The notes below the pieces were generated by a model. The model searched no databases and was not told the origin of the DNA. It worked only from the letters and a program-made list of their open reading frames with translations. From Klenkia soli (lineage in GTDB: Bacteria > Actinomycetota > Actinomycetes > Mycobacteriales > Geodermatophilaceae): 64,000 nt of DNA. The stretch lies in assembly GCF_900103975.1 (NCBI RefSeq), contig NZ_FNIR01000002.1, forward strand, positions 186,001 through 250,000, read 5' to 3'. A program made the position numbers and the translations under genes. Each line of letters begins with the position of its first letter. Position 1 is the stretch's first letter. Of this stretch, positions 43,543 through 52,034 are shown piece by piece.

Positions 43543-44601
43543 ATGAAGGCCCTGCGTTTCTACGCCCCCGAGGACGTCCGTCTCGAGGACGTCCCGGAGC
43601 CCGAGTGCGGGCCGGGTGAGGTCAAGCTCAAGGTGAAGAACTGCTCCACCTGCGGCACCGACGTCAAGATCTTCCACAACGGGCACCAGAACCTCTCCCC
43701 GCCGCGCACCATCGGCCACGAGATCGCCGGCGAGGTCGTCGAGGTCGGCGCCGACGTCAACAGCACCTACGGCAGCAGCTGGGCCGCCGGGGACCGCGTG
43801 CAGGTCATCGCCGCCGTGCCGTGCGGGGAGTGCCACGAGTGCCGCAAGGGCTGGATGGCGGTCTGCCAGAACCAGACCTCGATCGGCTACCAGTACGACG
43901 GCGGCTTCGCCGAGTACATGATCGTGCCGCAGCAGGTGCTCAAGGTCGACGGCCTCAACCTCATCCCGGACAACGTCGGCTACGACGAGGCCTCGGCCGC
44001 CGAGCCCTTCGCCTGCGCGATCAACGCCCAGGAGCTGCTGGGCATCGAGGAGGGCGACACCCTGGTCGTCTTCGGCGCCGGCCCGATCGGCTGCATGCAC
44101 ATCCGCATCGCCCGCGGCGTGCACAAGGTGGGCAAGGTCTTCCTGGTCGACGTCAACGCCGAGCGGCTGCAGATGAGCGCCGACGCCGTGCAGCCCGACG
44201 AGGTCATCAACGGGGCCGAGGTCGACGTCGTCGAGCGGGTCATGGAGCTGACCGGCGGCCGCGGGGCCGACGTCGTCATCACCGCGACCGCCGCGAACGT
44301 CACGCAGGAGCAGGCCATCGCCATGGCCGCCCGCAACGGCCGCATCTCCTTCTTCGGCGGGCTGCCCAAGACCAACCCGACGATCACCTGCGACTCCAAC
44401 GTCGTGCACTACCGCCAGCTGCACATCCACGGCGCCAACGGCTCGGCCCCCGAGCACAACAAGCGCGCGCTGGAGTACATCTCCACCGGGCAGGTGCCGG
44501 TCAAGGACCTCATCACCCAGCACATCCCGCTCGACCGCGCGCTGGAGGCCTTCGACATCGTCAAGGCCGGCACCGCCATCAAGGTCACCGTCGAACCCTG
44601 A
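43543..44601 (+). CDS. Zinc-dependent dehydrogenase, polyol/sorbitol type
   Basis: A 352-residue medium-chain dehydrogenase. The catalytic zinc region is NCSTCGTDVKIFHNGH with GHEIAG, the structural cysteines are in CGECHECRKGWMAVC, the GG-turn is VVFGAGPIGCMHIRIA, and the C-terminus is DIVKAGTAIKVTVEP. It resembles sorbitol/xylitol/threonine dehydrogenase relatives. Divergent to the mannitol-type PTS, so it may oxidise a polyol or sugar phosphate. ATG with GTGGAGG upstream; TACTAG at 43468-43473 is a possible -10. Confidence 0.88.
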   Translation: MKALRFYAPEDVRLEDVPEPECGPGEVKLKVKNCSTCGTDVKIFHNGHQNLSPPRTIGHEIAGEVVEVGADVNSTYGSSWAAGDRVQVIAAVPCGECHECRKGWMAVCQNQTSIGYQYDGGFAEYMIVPQQVLKVDGLNLIPDNVGYDEASAAEPFACAINAQELLGIEEGDTLVVFGAGPIGCMHIRIARGVHKVGKVFLVDVNAERLQMSADAVQPDEVINGAEVDVVERVMELTGGRGADVVITATAANVTQEQAIAMAARNGRISFFGGLPKTNPTITCDSNVVHYRQLHIHGANGSAPEHNKRALEYISTGQVPVKDLITQHIPLDRALEAFDIVKAGTAIKVTVEP

Positions 44602-44603
44602 CG

Positions 44604-44646
44604 CACCGGTGGCCGGGACCGACGGCGTCGGTCCCGGCCACCGGTG
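44604..44646. terminator. Bidirectional terminator, perfect 20-bp stem
   Basis: A 20-bp perfect inverted repeat (44604-44623 / 44627-44646, beginning CACCGGTGG) with a GGC loop lies between two convergent genes that end at 44601 and 44660. It can terminate both. Confidence 0.85.
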
Positions 44647-44659
44647 ACGGGGTCCTTCC

Positions 44660-45859
44660 TCAGTGGCGGACGCCGGCCTGCACCAGCAGCGGGAGGATGT
44701 CGCTCTCGAACATCCCGAGCTCCTCGAGCGGGTCGATGAGGCCCATGATCATCCCGTCCATGCCGGCCTGGTTGAGCTTCACCAGCTCCTCGGCGACCTG
44801 CTCCGGCGTCCCGACGATCGGGTAGCCGCCCCAGCCGGCGATGAAGCGCTCCTGGTACTCCTTCACGACGTGGTCGAAGGACTGCGACGCGCCCGAGCTG
44901 GCGATCTTGATGACGTTGCCGGCGGCGCCCCAGTCGCCCTCGTCGATCACGTCCTGGAACGCGGCCTTGGCCTCGGCCTCGGTGTCGCGGCAGACGATGA
45001 GCCCGTAGGTCATGGTCTGGATGGCCCGCTGGTGCTCGCTCTTCGCCTTCTCCTTCAGCGTCGAGGTGTAGGTCTTCACGTTCTCGAGGGTGTCGAGCGA
45101 GGCGAAGTTGACGTCGACGTTGCGGGCGGAGAACTCGATGCCGGCCGGGGAGTTGCCGGCGTTGATCAGCGCCGGGCGGGGGCCCTGCACGGGCTTGGGG
45201 TAGGCCTCGACGTCCATGCCGTGGAAGTACTTCCCGTCGACGTCGAAGCTGCCCTCCTCGGCCCACAGCTTGAAGGCGAAGTCCAGCCACTCCTGGCCGA
45301 AGGCGTAGCGCTCGTCGTGCTCGCGCTGCTCGCGGCCGAACATCTCCATCTCGGGGGTCACCCAGCCCATGACCAGGTTGAGCGCGAACCGCCCGCCGGA
45401 GATGTGGTCGATCGTGGTGGCCTGCTTGGCCGAGACGATCGGGTGCATGGTCGGCAGGTGCGAGGTCGCGGCGATCGCGATGTTCTCGGTGGCCTCGGCC
45501 AGGCCCGCGGCCCAGGTGTAGGTCTCGAAGCAGTTGCCGTTGAAGTTGGTCGAGCCGCCGAAGCCCTTCCACCGCGCGACCGGGATCATCGCCTCGAAGC
45601 CCAGCCGGTCGGCCTTCTGCGCGATCGCCTTGGTGTGCTCCCAGGTGATCTCGTAGCTGCTGGCCGCGTGGCTCATGATCAGCCCGTAGGAGCAGTTGGT
45701 GCCGAACAGGCCCAGCTTCATGCCCTGGTCGTTGAACAGCGGGTTGGTCGTGGTGCGGTCGGCCAGCGGCTTGGTCTCGGCCGGCGGCCGGGGGTCGGTC
45801 GGGGCCAGGCCCAGTCGCTCGTTGGCGCGCTGGGTGGGACGGTCGTCGGTGGTCGTCAC
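44660..45859 (-). CDS. LLM-class FMN-dependent monooxygenase (RutA/SfnG-like)
   Basis: A 399-residue luciferase-like TIM-barrel enzyme using reduced FMN and O2. Typical segments: MKLGLFGTNCSYGLIMSH after a roughly 45-residue hydrophilic lead, KAIAQKADRLGFEAMIPVARWKGFGG, ATTIDHISGGRFALNLVMGW, and EHDERYAFGQEWLDFAFKLW. The layout is closest to pyrimidine monooxygenase RutA, dimethylsulfone monooxygenase SfnG and DszA; the true substrate is not evident. GTG 45859 is chosen; longer frames run through the promoter. Flavin reductases for it are encoded nearby at 47.4 and 51.5 kb. Confidence 0.85.
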   Translation of the reverse strand: MTTTDDRPTQRANERLGLAPTDPRPPAETKPLADRTTTNPLFNDQGMKLGLFGTNCSYGLIMSHAASSYEITWEHTKAIAQKADRLGFEAMIPVARWKGFGGSTNFNGNCFETYTWAAGLAEATENIAIAATSHLPTMHPIVSAKQATTIDHISGGRFALNLVMGWVTPEMEMFGREQREHDERYAFGQEWLDFAFKLWAEEGSFDVDGKYFHGMDVEAYPKPVQGPRPALINAGNSPAGIEFSARNVDVNFASLDTLENVKTYTSTLKEKAKSEHQRAIQTMTYGLIVCRDTEAEAKAAFQDVIDEGDWGAAGNVIKIASSGASQSFDHVVKEYQERFIAGWGGYPIVGTPEQVAEELVKLNQAGMDGMIMGLIDPLEELGMFESDILPLLVQAGVRH

Positions 45860-45928
45860 GCGGGGCTCCTCGGCAGGTCGTCGGCCCGGGCGCGGTGTGC
45901 CCTGGACCACGTTCGAGGTCGACGCTAG

Positions 45929-45963
45929 GAGCGCACGGATGCCCGGGACAGCCGCCCAGCGCA
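45929..45963 (-). promoter_or_regulatory. Shared catabolic operator, LLM gene copy
   Basis: CAGCCGCCCAGCGCA (45949-45963) matches CATCCGCCCAGCGCA before the CoA-transferase operon at 14 of 15 bases, 90 bp upstream of the LLM start. GAGCGCACGGATG (45929-45941) is identical to a 13-mer ahead of the aldehyde dehydrogenase. Confidence 0.6.
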
Positions 45964-46029
45964 CGAGAGCGACCGCTCCCCGCAGACCTGCCGGCGAGCC
46001 CCTGACCAGCGCGGACGCCCAGGACGACG

Positions 46030-46094
46030 CAGGCATGGGAGCCCGTGCACCTACCTCCGGCCCCGCGAGGTAGGTGCATGGGCTCCCATGCCTG
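46030..46094. repeat. Long palindromic element, left copy
   Basis: 28-bp arms (46030-46057 and 46067-46094) with one G-T wobble and a 9-nt loop. The conserved core is GGCATGGGAGCCC(A/G)TGCACC on one arm and its complement on the other, also found at 58646-58712. It begins 22 bp beyond the ribBA stop, so it may also terminate that operon. Confidence 0.85.
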
Positions 46095-46115
46095 GGTGGT
46101 GCGGGGAGGGCCGGG

Positions 46116-47375
46116 TCAGGTGCCGGCGACCGGGAGGTCCAGGACGGCGGACAGCTCCGACCCCGCGCTGAACGCATGGCCCATCCGTTCCCGCTTCGTG
46201 CGCAGGTAGCGGATGTTGTGCGGGGTCTCCACCGTCGGCAGGTGCACCCGGCCGGTGATGGTGAGGCCGTAGCCCTCCAGGCCGCTGTACTTGGCCGGGT
46301 TGTTGGTGATCAGCCGGATCCGGGTGGCGCCGAGGTCGCCGAGGATCTGGGCGCCGACGCCGTAGGAGCGGGAGTCGACGGGCAGGCCCTGGGCGGTGTT
46401 GGCGTCCACGGTGTCCAGGCCCTGCTCCTGCAGGCCGTAGGCGCGGATCTTGTGGCCCAGCCCGATGCCGCGGCCCTCGTGCCCGCGCAGGTAGACCACC
46501 GCCCTGGTGCCCTCGGCGGCGATGGTGGCCAGCGCCGCCTCGAGCTGGCCGCCGCAGTCGCAGCGCAGCGACCCGAGGATGTCCCCGGTCAGGCAATCGG
46601 AGTGCACCCGAACCAGGGCGCCGGCACCGGTGCGCGAGGCGGCGGCCAGGTCGCCCATGACCAGCGCGAGGTGCTCGGTGCCGTCGAGGGTGTTGCGGTA
46701 GGCCAGTGCCCGGAAGTCGCCGAACTCGGTGGGCATCTGCGCCGACCCGACCAGCTCGACCAGCTGCTCGGTGGCCCGGCGGTGCCGCACCAGGTCCGCG
46801 ATCGCCAGGACCGGCAGCCCGTGCTCGGCCGCGAAGGCCGTCAGCGAGGCCCCGGCGCGCATGGAGCCGTCCTCGTCGACGATCTCCCCGATCACGCCCA
46901 CGCCGGAGAGCCCGGCCATGGTGGTGAGGTCGACGGCGGCCTCGGTGTGCCCGGCGCGCACCAGCACACCGCCCTCGCGGGCGATGAGGGGGAACACGTG
47001 CCCGGGACGGCGGAACTCCGCCGCCGGAGCCGAGGTCAGGGACCGGACGGTGAGCGCACGGTCGGCCGCCGACACCCCGGTGGAGGTGTCGAGGTGGTCC
47101 ACGGTCACCGTGAACGCCGTCCCGTGGTTGTCGGTGTTCTCGGTGACCATCAGCGGCAGCTGCAGCTCCGCGGCCCGCGCGGCGCGCATCGGGGCGCAGA
47201 CGATGCCGGTGGTGTGCCGGACGACGAAGGCCATCTGCTCCGTCGTGCACCGCTCCGCCGCGATGATCAGGTCGCCCTCGTTCTCCCGGTCCTCGTCGTC
47301 GACCACGACGACCATGCCGCCGGCGGCGAGCGCCGCGACCGCGGTCTGCACGGCCTCGGTCGGGGTGCGCTTCAC
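46116..47375 (-). CDS. ribBA: Bifunctional DHBP synthase / GTP cyclohydrolase II
   Basis: A 419-residue enzyme supplying both precursors of riboflavin. The N-terminal DHBP synthase has VVVVDDEDRENEGDLIIAAE and the late GHTEAAVDL. The C-terminal GTP cyclohydrolase II has the zinc cysteines in DCLTGDILGSLRCDCGGQ and YLRGHEGRGIGLGHKIRAYGLQ. GTG 47375 overlaps the flavin reductase stop. Its place in a catabolic operon rather than a ribDEAH cluster suggests extra FMN supply for the LLM monooxygenase. Confidence 0.94.
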   Translation of the reverse strand: MKRTPTEAVQTAVAALAAGGMVVVVDDEDRENEGDLIIAAERCTTEQMAFVVRHTTGIVCAPMRAARAAELQLPLMVTENTDNHGTAFTVTVDHLDTSTGVSAADRALTVRSLTSAPAAEFRRPGHVFPLIAREGGVLVRAGHTEAAVDLTTMAGLSGVGVIGEIVDEDGSMRAGASLTAFAAEHGLPVLAIADLVRHRRATEQLVELVGSAQMPTEFGDFRALAYRNTLDGTEHLALVMGDLAAASRTGAGALVRVHSDCLTGDILGSLRCDCGGQLEAALATIAAEGTRAVVYLRGHEGRGIGLGHKIRAYGLQEQGLDTVDANTAQGLPVDSRSYGVGAQILGDLGATRIRLITNNPAKYSGLEGYGLTITGRVHLPTVETPHNIRYLRTKRERMGHAFSAGSELSAVLDLPVAGT

Positions 47376-47854
47376 GAGATGGCCTCCAGTGCGGCGTGGG
47401 TGCCGAACACCCGGGAGTGGTAGGTCAGCGGCGCCCCGTCGACGGTCGCTGCGCCCCGGACCAAGCCGAGGGCCACCACGTGGTCGCCGCCCTCGACCAG
47501 CTGGTCGACGTCGCAGGCCAGCCATCCGGGCGCCCCCGGCAGCCGGGGCAGGCCCTGGTCGTCGGTCCAGTCGACGGCGGCGAACTTGTCGGGGCCCTTG
47601 CGCGCGAACGACAGCGCCAGCGCCGACTGGGTCGAGCCGAGCACGTTGACCCCGAACCGGCCGGTCTCCCGGACCAGCGCCAGCAGGTCGGAGCCGCGGT
47701 CGAGGGAGACCAGCACCATCGGCGGGTCCATCGACAGCGACGCGAACGCCGACACCGTCGTCCCGTGCGGGACGCCGTCGGCCGACACCGCGGTGATGAC
47801 CGAGACCGGGGTGGCGACCCCGGCCATCACCTCGCGGAAGGACTCCGCCAGCAC
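47372..47854 (-). CDS. Flavin reductase (two-component monooxygenase partner)
   Basis: A 160-residue flavin-reductase-like protein (SFREVMAGVATPVSVITAVSADGVPHGTTVSAFASLSMDPPMVLVSL), the split-barrel type that delivers FMNH2 or FADH2 to a monooxygenase. GTG start 3 bp after the aldehyde dehydrogenase stop; it overlaps ribBA by GTGA. It is the natural partner of the LLM enzyme at 44.7 kb. Confidence 0.92.
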   Translation of the reverse strand: MLAESFREVMAGVATPVSVITAVSADGVPHGTTVSAFASLSMDPPMVLVSLDRGSDLLALVRETGRFGVNVLGSTQSALALSFARKGPDKFAAVDWTDDQGLPRLPGAPGWLACDVDQLVEGGDHVVALGLVRGAATVDGAPLTYHSRVFGTHAALEAIS

Positions 47855-47857
47855 GGG

Positions 47858-49342
47858 TCAGCCCAGCTGGAACGGGTCGCGGGTGCCGCCGGTCAGCTCG
47901 ATGAACACCGACTTGTTCTCGGTGTACTCGTTGACCGCCTCGACGCCGTTCTCGCGGCCGATGCCGGAGTTGCCGAACCCGCCGAAGGGCATGTTCGGGG
48001 CCACCACGCGGTAGGCGTTCACCCAGACCGTGCCGGCGCGCAGCTTGGCCGCGACCCGGTGCGCGCGGTGCACGTCCTTGGTCCACACCGCGCCGGCCAG
48101 GCCGTACGGGGTGTCGTTGGCCAGCTTCAGCGCCTCGTCCTCGTCGGTGAACGTGTAGGCGGCCAGCACCGGCCCGAACACCTCCTCGCGCACGATGGTG
48201 TTCTCCGGGCCCACGTTCGTGACCACGGTGGGCTTGACGAACAGCCCGCCCAGCTCGGCGGCCGGCTCGCCGCCGCAGGCGAAGGTGGCGCCCTCGGCCG
48301 CGGCGCCCTGCAGGTAGCCCAGCACCTTCTCGTACTGCGGCCGGTTGGCCACCGGGCCCATCTCGGTGTCGGCGTCGTTGGGGTCACCGAGCACGATCTC
48401 GTTCGCCCGGGCGGCGATCTTCTCGACCAGGGCGTCGTGCACCTCGGCGTGCACGATCAGCCGCGAGCCGGCCATGCAGGTCTGGCCGGTGGCGGCGAAC
48501 ACGCCCGCGACCAGGCCGTTGGCGGCGGCGTCGAGGTCGGCGTCGGCGAAGACGATCTGCGGGCTCTTGCCGCCCAGCTCCAGGGTGACCTTGTTCAGGT
48601 TGCTCACCGCGGCCCGGGCGACGGCGGCACCGGTGGCGGTGGAGCCGGTGAAGGCCACCTTGTCCACGCCGCTGTGCGAGGCCAGCGCCTCACCGGTCGA
48701 GCGGTCCCAGCCGGTGACGACGTTGAGCACGCCGGCGGGCAGCCCGGCCTCGTGCAGCACCTGGGCGAACGCCACGGTGGAGGCCGGGGAGTGCTCCGAC
48801 GGCTTGACCACGCAGGTGTTGCCGGCGGCCAGCAGCGGCGCCAGCTTGAAGGTCAGCAGCAGCAGCGGGGAGTTCCACGGCGTGATGGCCCCGACGACGC
48901 CGACCGGCTCGCGCACCGTGTAGCCGAAGTAGTTGGGGTTCACCGGCGGGACGGTGCGGCCCTCGAGCTTGTCGGCCAGGCCGGAGAAGTAGTAGTACCA
49001 CTGGTTCAGCCCGGTGAGCTGGCCGCGCATCTCGCGCATGAGCTTGCCCGAGTCGTTGACCTCGAGCTGGGCCAGCCGCTCGGCGTTGGCCAGGATCGCG
49101 TCCCCGCACTTCCGCATGATCGCCGCGCGCTGGAAGCCGGTCATCTGCCCCCACTCGCCGTCGAAGGCGGCGCGGGCCGAGGCCACGGCGGCGTCGACGT
49201 CCTCCGGTGCGCCGTCGGCGAGCACCGCCCAGGCCTGCCCGGTGTAGGGGTTCTGCGACTCGAAGGTCTTCCCGGAGCGGGCGGGGACGGACTCCCCGCC
49301 GATGAACAGTCCGAAGGTCTCGAGCTCGGTGGCGGTCGTCAT
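47858..49342 (-). CDS. Aldehyde dehydrogenase
   Basis: A 494-residue NAD(P)-dependent ALDH. Catalytic Cys is in FAATGQTCMAGSR and Glu in LELGGKSPQIVF; the NAD-site segment is GAITPWNSPLLLLTFKLAPLLAAGNTCVVKPSEHSP and the C-terminal region carries PFGGFGNSGIGRENG. First gene of the ALDH-flavin reductase-ribBA operon, with the shared operator 67-89 bp upstream. It would convert an aldehyde made by the monooxygenase or a dehydrogenase into an acid. Confidence 0.94.
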   Translation of the reverse strand: MTTATELETFGLFIGGESVPARSGKTFESQNPYTGQAWAVLADGAPEDVDAAVASARAAFDGEWGQMTGFQRAAIMRKCGDAILANAERLAQLEVNDSGKLMREMRGQLTGLNQWYYYFSGLADKLEGRTVPPVNPNYFGYTVREPVGVVGAITPWNSPLLLLTFKLAPLLAAGNTCVVKPSEHSPASTVAFAQVLHEAGLPAGVLNVVTGWDRSTGEALASHSGVDKVAFTGSTATGAAVARAAVSNLNKVTLELGGKSPQIVFADADLDAAANGLVAGVFAATGQTCMAGSRLIVHAEVHDALVEKIAARANEIVLGDPNDADTEMGPVANRPQYEKVLGYLQGAAAEGATFACGGEPAAELGGLFVKPTVVTNVGPENTIVREEVFGPVLAAYTFTDEDEALKLANDTPYGLAGAVWTKDVHRAHRVAAKLRAGTVWVNAYRVVAPNMPFGGFGNSGIGRENGVEAVNEYTENKSVFIELTGGTRDPFQLG

Positions 49343-49407
49343 CGACAGCTCCTCAGGTGCAGGTGGTGGCGGTCACGTCGAACGGTAGGGACGTCACGCC
49401 GGGCCCA

Positions 49408-49431
49408 CCATCCGCTGAGAGCGCACGGATG
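49408..49431 (-). promoter_or_regulatory. Shared catabolic operator, ALDH operon copy
   Basis: CCATCCGCTGAG (49408-49419) runs into GAGCGCACGGATG (49419-49431), an inverted CATCCG...CGGATG arrangement 67-89 bp before the ALDH ATG. The 13-mer recurs ahead of the LLM gene, and the ATCCGCTGAG part recurs at 60740. Confidence 0.6.
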
Positions 49432-49436
49432 ACCGG

Positions 49437-50516
49437 CTACAGCAGCGACCCGTCGAGCACGCCGCGGGCGGTGCGGACGGCGACCACGGCCCAGGCGCCC
49501 AGCAGGACGGCGAACAGCGCAACCGCGGCGACCTGCAGGAACGTCTCGCCGGTGTGCGCGGCCAACCCCGAGGTGCCCGTGACCACGGTGCCCACCGGGA
49601 AGGTGAACGACCACCAGGTCAGCGTGAAGGGCAGGTGCGCCCGGGCGGTGCGCACGGTCACCGCGGTCGCGATGCCCGCCCACAGCAGCGCGAACCCCCA
49701 GACCGGCAGCCCGTACACCAGGCCCAGGGCCTGGAACGCCGCGGCGTAGGGCGACGGGACGGCGAGGTGCGCCTGCGTGCCCAGGTTGTTCGCGGCGGTG
49801 ATCGACTGGCCGAGCGGACCGAGCACGATCCACAGGGTGGGCACCATCGCGGCCGCCCCCACCTTGTGCCGCGCCAGCCGGCCCCACACCAGCGTGATCA
49901 CGACCAGGCTGGCCAGCAGCGAGAGCCCGAACATCGACCAGCACAGCGTGAACAGGGTGGTGCGCAGCTGGCCGGCCGGCAGTTCGGGCACCAGCAGCGC
50001 CCCGGTCGCCGCCGACACCATGGGCGGGACGACGGGCATGAGCCAGCCGCCGAACGCGGCGTCCTCGGGCACGTCGTGCCGGGTGAACACCAGGTACGGG
50101 ACGCCGACCGCGGTGACCAGCCCGTAGCCGGTGCCGGCCACCCAGAGGACGGCGAACACCCCCAGCGCCGCCGACGACCCGATCAGGTCGGCACCCACCA
50201 GGTGGGTGGCCACGCCGAAGGCCAGCAGCGCCATCGGCGGCGCGCCGTAGAAGTGCGCCATGACCGGGTTCGAGGCGTGCCCGCGGGCGGCTCCGGGGTG
50301 GTGCCGCCAGTGCAGGACGGTGGCCGTGGACACCGCCAGCAGCAGCACCCCCGCCAGCACCCACACCACCTGTGCCAGCAGCCGCAGCCCGGGTACCTGC
50401 ACCGGCAGGGTCACCGCGGCGGTCGCCACGATCGAGGTGCCCATCACCGAGGCGAACCAGTTCGGCCCGATCGAGGCGACCTGCGGGTGTGCGGGTGCGG
50501 CGAGGGTGGCGGTCAT
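49437..50516 (-). CDS. TDT-family transporter (TehA/SLAC1-like)
   Basis: A 359-residue membrane protein with about ten helices: GPNWFASVMGTSIVATAAVTL near the start, then FYGAPPMALLAFGVATHLVG and TLTWWSFTFPVGTVVTGTSGLA. This family includes tellurite-resistance, malate and sulfite transporters and SLAC1 anion channels. An organic-acid or sulfite exporter would suit the catabolic context, but this is inference. Divergent from a LysR gene that probably controls it. Confidence 0.85.
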   Translation of the reverse strand: MTATLAAPAHPQVASIGPNWFASVMGTSIVATAAVTLPVQVPGLRLLAQVVWVLAGVLLLAVSTATVLHWRHHPGAARGHASNPVMAHFYGAPPMALLAFGVATHLVGADLIGSSAALGVFAVLWVAGTGYGLVTAVGVPYLVFTRHDVPEDAAFGGWLMPVVPPMVSAATGALLVPELPAGQLRTTLFTLCWSMFGLSLLASLVVITLVWGRLARHKVGAAAMVPTLWIVLGPLGQSITAANNLGTQAHLAVPSPYAAAFQALGLVYGLPVWGFALLWAGIATAVTVRTARAHLPFTLTWWSFTFPVGTVVTGTSGLAAHTGETFLQVAAVALFAVLLGAWAVVAVRTARGVLDGSLL

Positions 50517-50572
50517 GGCTCCACGGTGCAGCCCGCGTGGGGCGCCCGGTAGCTGCCGCGACGCTGTGGGTG

Positions 50573-50589
50573 CACAAGCCGACCTTGTG
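50573..50589. promoter_or_regulatory. LysR binding-site candidate
   Basis: CACAAG (50573-50578), CCGAC, CTTGTG (50584-50589): a perfect 6-bp dyad in the 86-bp gap between the TDT transporter and its divergent LysR gene. Confidence 0.5.
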
Positions 50590-50602
50590 GGACCATCAAC
50601 CC

Positions 50603-51517
50603 GTGCCCCTGAGCCCGCACGTGCCCGAGCTGGGGGCGCTCGAGCTGCTGCTCGACGTCGTGGCCACCGGCAGCATCGGTGCGGCCGGCCGGCGGCACGG
50701 CATCAGCCAGCAGGCCGCCTCGGCCCGGCTGCGCACCCTGGAGCGGCAGGCCGGGGTCGCCGTGCTCGACCGGCGGGCCCGCGGCACCCGGCTGACCGAG
50801 GCCGGGACGGCGTTCGCGGCCTGGGCGACCCGGGTGGTCGAGGCCGCCGCCGAGCTGGACGCCGGGCTCGCCGCCCTGCGGCACGACGGCGCGGCCCGGC
50901 TGCGGCTGGCGTCGAGCATGACGGTCGCCGAGCACCTCGTGCCCGGGTGGCTGGCAGCACTGCGCCGCCGGGGCGACGCCGCGCAGGTGACCCTGACCGC
51001 CACCAACAGCGCCGCGGTGGCCGACCTCGTCCGGTCCGGAGGGGTCGACCTCGGGCTGGTCGAGGGCCCCGATCCGCTGGGCGACCTGCAGCAGGCCGTG
51101 GTCGGCCACGACCAGCTGGTGCTCGTCGTGGCCCCCGACCACCCCTGGGCCACCCGTCGCCGTCCGGTCGACGCCGCGCTGCTGGCCCGCACGCCGCTGG
51201 TGACCCGGGAGCCGGGCTCGGGCACCCGCACCGCCTTCGAGCAGGCCCTGGGGATGCCGGCGGCCGCGCCGGTGCTGGAGCTGAGCACCGCGACCGCCGT
51301 CCGGGAGTCGGTGCGGGCCGGGCTCGGGCCGGCCGTGCTGTCGGCGCTGGCGGTCGCCGGTGACCTGCGGGAGCACCGGCTGGTGGCGGTCGCCGTCGCC
51401 GGGGTGGACCTGCGGCGCCGGTTGCGCGCGGTCTGGGTGGGTGGCCCGCAGCTGCCGGCCGGCCCGGCCCGCGACCTGGTGGCCCTGGCGGCCCGGCCGC
51501 TCAGACCTGCGGGGTGA
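50603..51517 (+). CDS. LysR-family transcriptional regulator
   Basis: A 304-residue regulator with HTH ELLLDVVATGSIGAAGRRHGISQQAASARLRTLERQAGVAVLDR near residues 10-55, then a periplasmic-binding-like effector domain. GTG 50603 is the first sensible start. Divergent from the TDT transporter; its 3' end overlaps the convergent FMN reductase gene by 17 bp. The effector is unknown. Confidence 0.9.
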   Translation: MPLSPHVPELGALELLLDVVATGSIGAAGRRHGISQQAASARLRTLERQAGVAVLDRRARGTRLTEAGTAFAAWATRVVEAAAELDAGLAALRHDGAARLRLASSMTVAEHLVPGWLAALRRRGDAAQVTLTATNSAAVADLVRSGGVDLGLVEGPDPLGDLQQAVVGHDQLVLVVAPDHPWATRRRPVDAALLARTPLVTREPGSGTRTAFEQALGMPAAAPVLELSTATAVRESVRAGLGPAVLSALAVAGDLREHRLVAVAVAGVDLRRRLRAVWVGGPQLPAGPARDLVALAARPLRPAG

Positions 51518-52034
51518 GCGCCCGGATCGCCGCCGACCCCTGCACCGCGGTGGTGAGGTCGACCAGGGCGCGGCCGTGCGACGCCGCCAGCTCGGCGGCG
51601 TCGGCGGTGAGGTCGGTGCCGTCGAAGTGCGGGTGGGTGAGCACCAGGCCGGGGCTGAGCACCTGGCAGCCGTAGAACCCGGCGAGCAGGCTGCGCAGCG
51701 AGTCCTGGGCCAGGAAGTGCTCCGGGGCGTTGTTGGTCATCACGATCGCGGCGGTCGTGCCGGCCAGGTGGGCCTTCGTCTCGGTGGTGTACCTGCCCCG
51801 CTCGGCGACCTCGAACAGGCTGCGCAGCAGGCTGGAGAACGACGCCCGGTAGGTGGGGCTGCCGAACACGACCGCGTCGGCGGCCTCCATCGCGTCCAGC
51901 ACGGTCGCGACGTCGGTGTCGGCCAGGCTCAGCTTCTGCGTGTCGGCGCCGGTGCAGCCGGCCAGCACGCCCGCGACCCCGGCGTCCGTCCGTCCGCCGA
52001 CCGACGGGCTGCCCACGATCCCCAGCACCCTCAC
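51501..52034 (-). CDS. NAD(P)H-dependent FMN reductase
   Basis: A 177-residue flavodoxin-fold reductase: phosphate loop VLGIVGSPSVGGRTDAGV at the start, FGSPTYRASFSSLLRSLFE at the flavin site. SsuE/MsuE-like enzymes of this type feed FMNH2 to sulfonate and other LLM monooxygenases. The GTG overlaps the HMG-CoA-lyase-like stop (GTGA). It is the second reductase of the region. Confidence 0.88.
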   Translation of the reverse strand: MRVLGIVGSPSVGGRTDAGVAGVLAGCTGADTQKLSLADTDVATVLDAMEAADAVVFGSPTYRASFSSLLRSLFEVAERGRYTTETKAHLAGTTAAIVMTNNAPEHFLAQDSLRSLLAGFYGCQVLSPGLVLTHPHFDGTDLTADAAELAASHGRALVDLTTAVQGSAAIRALTPQV

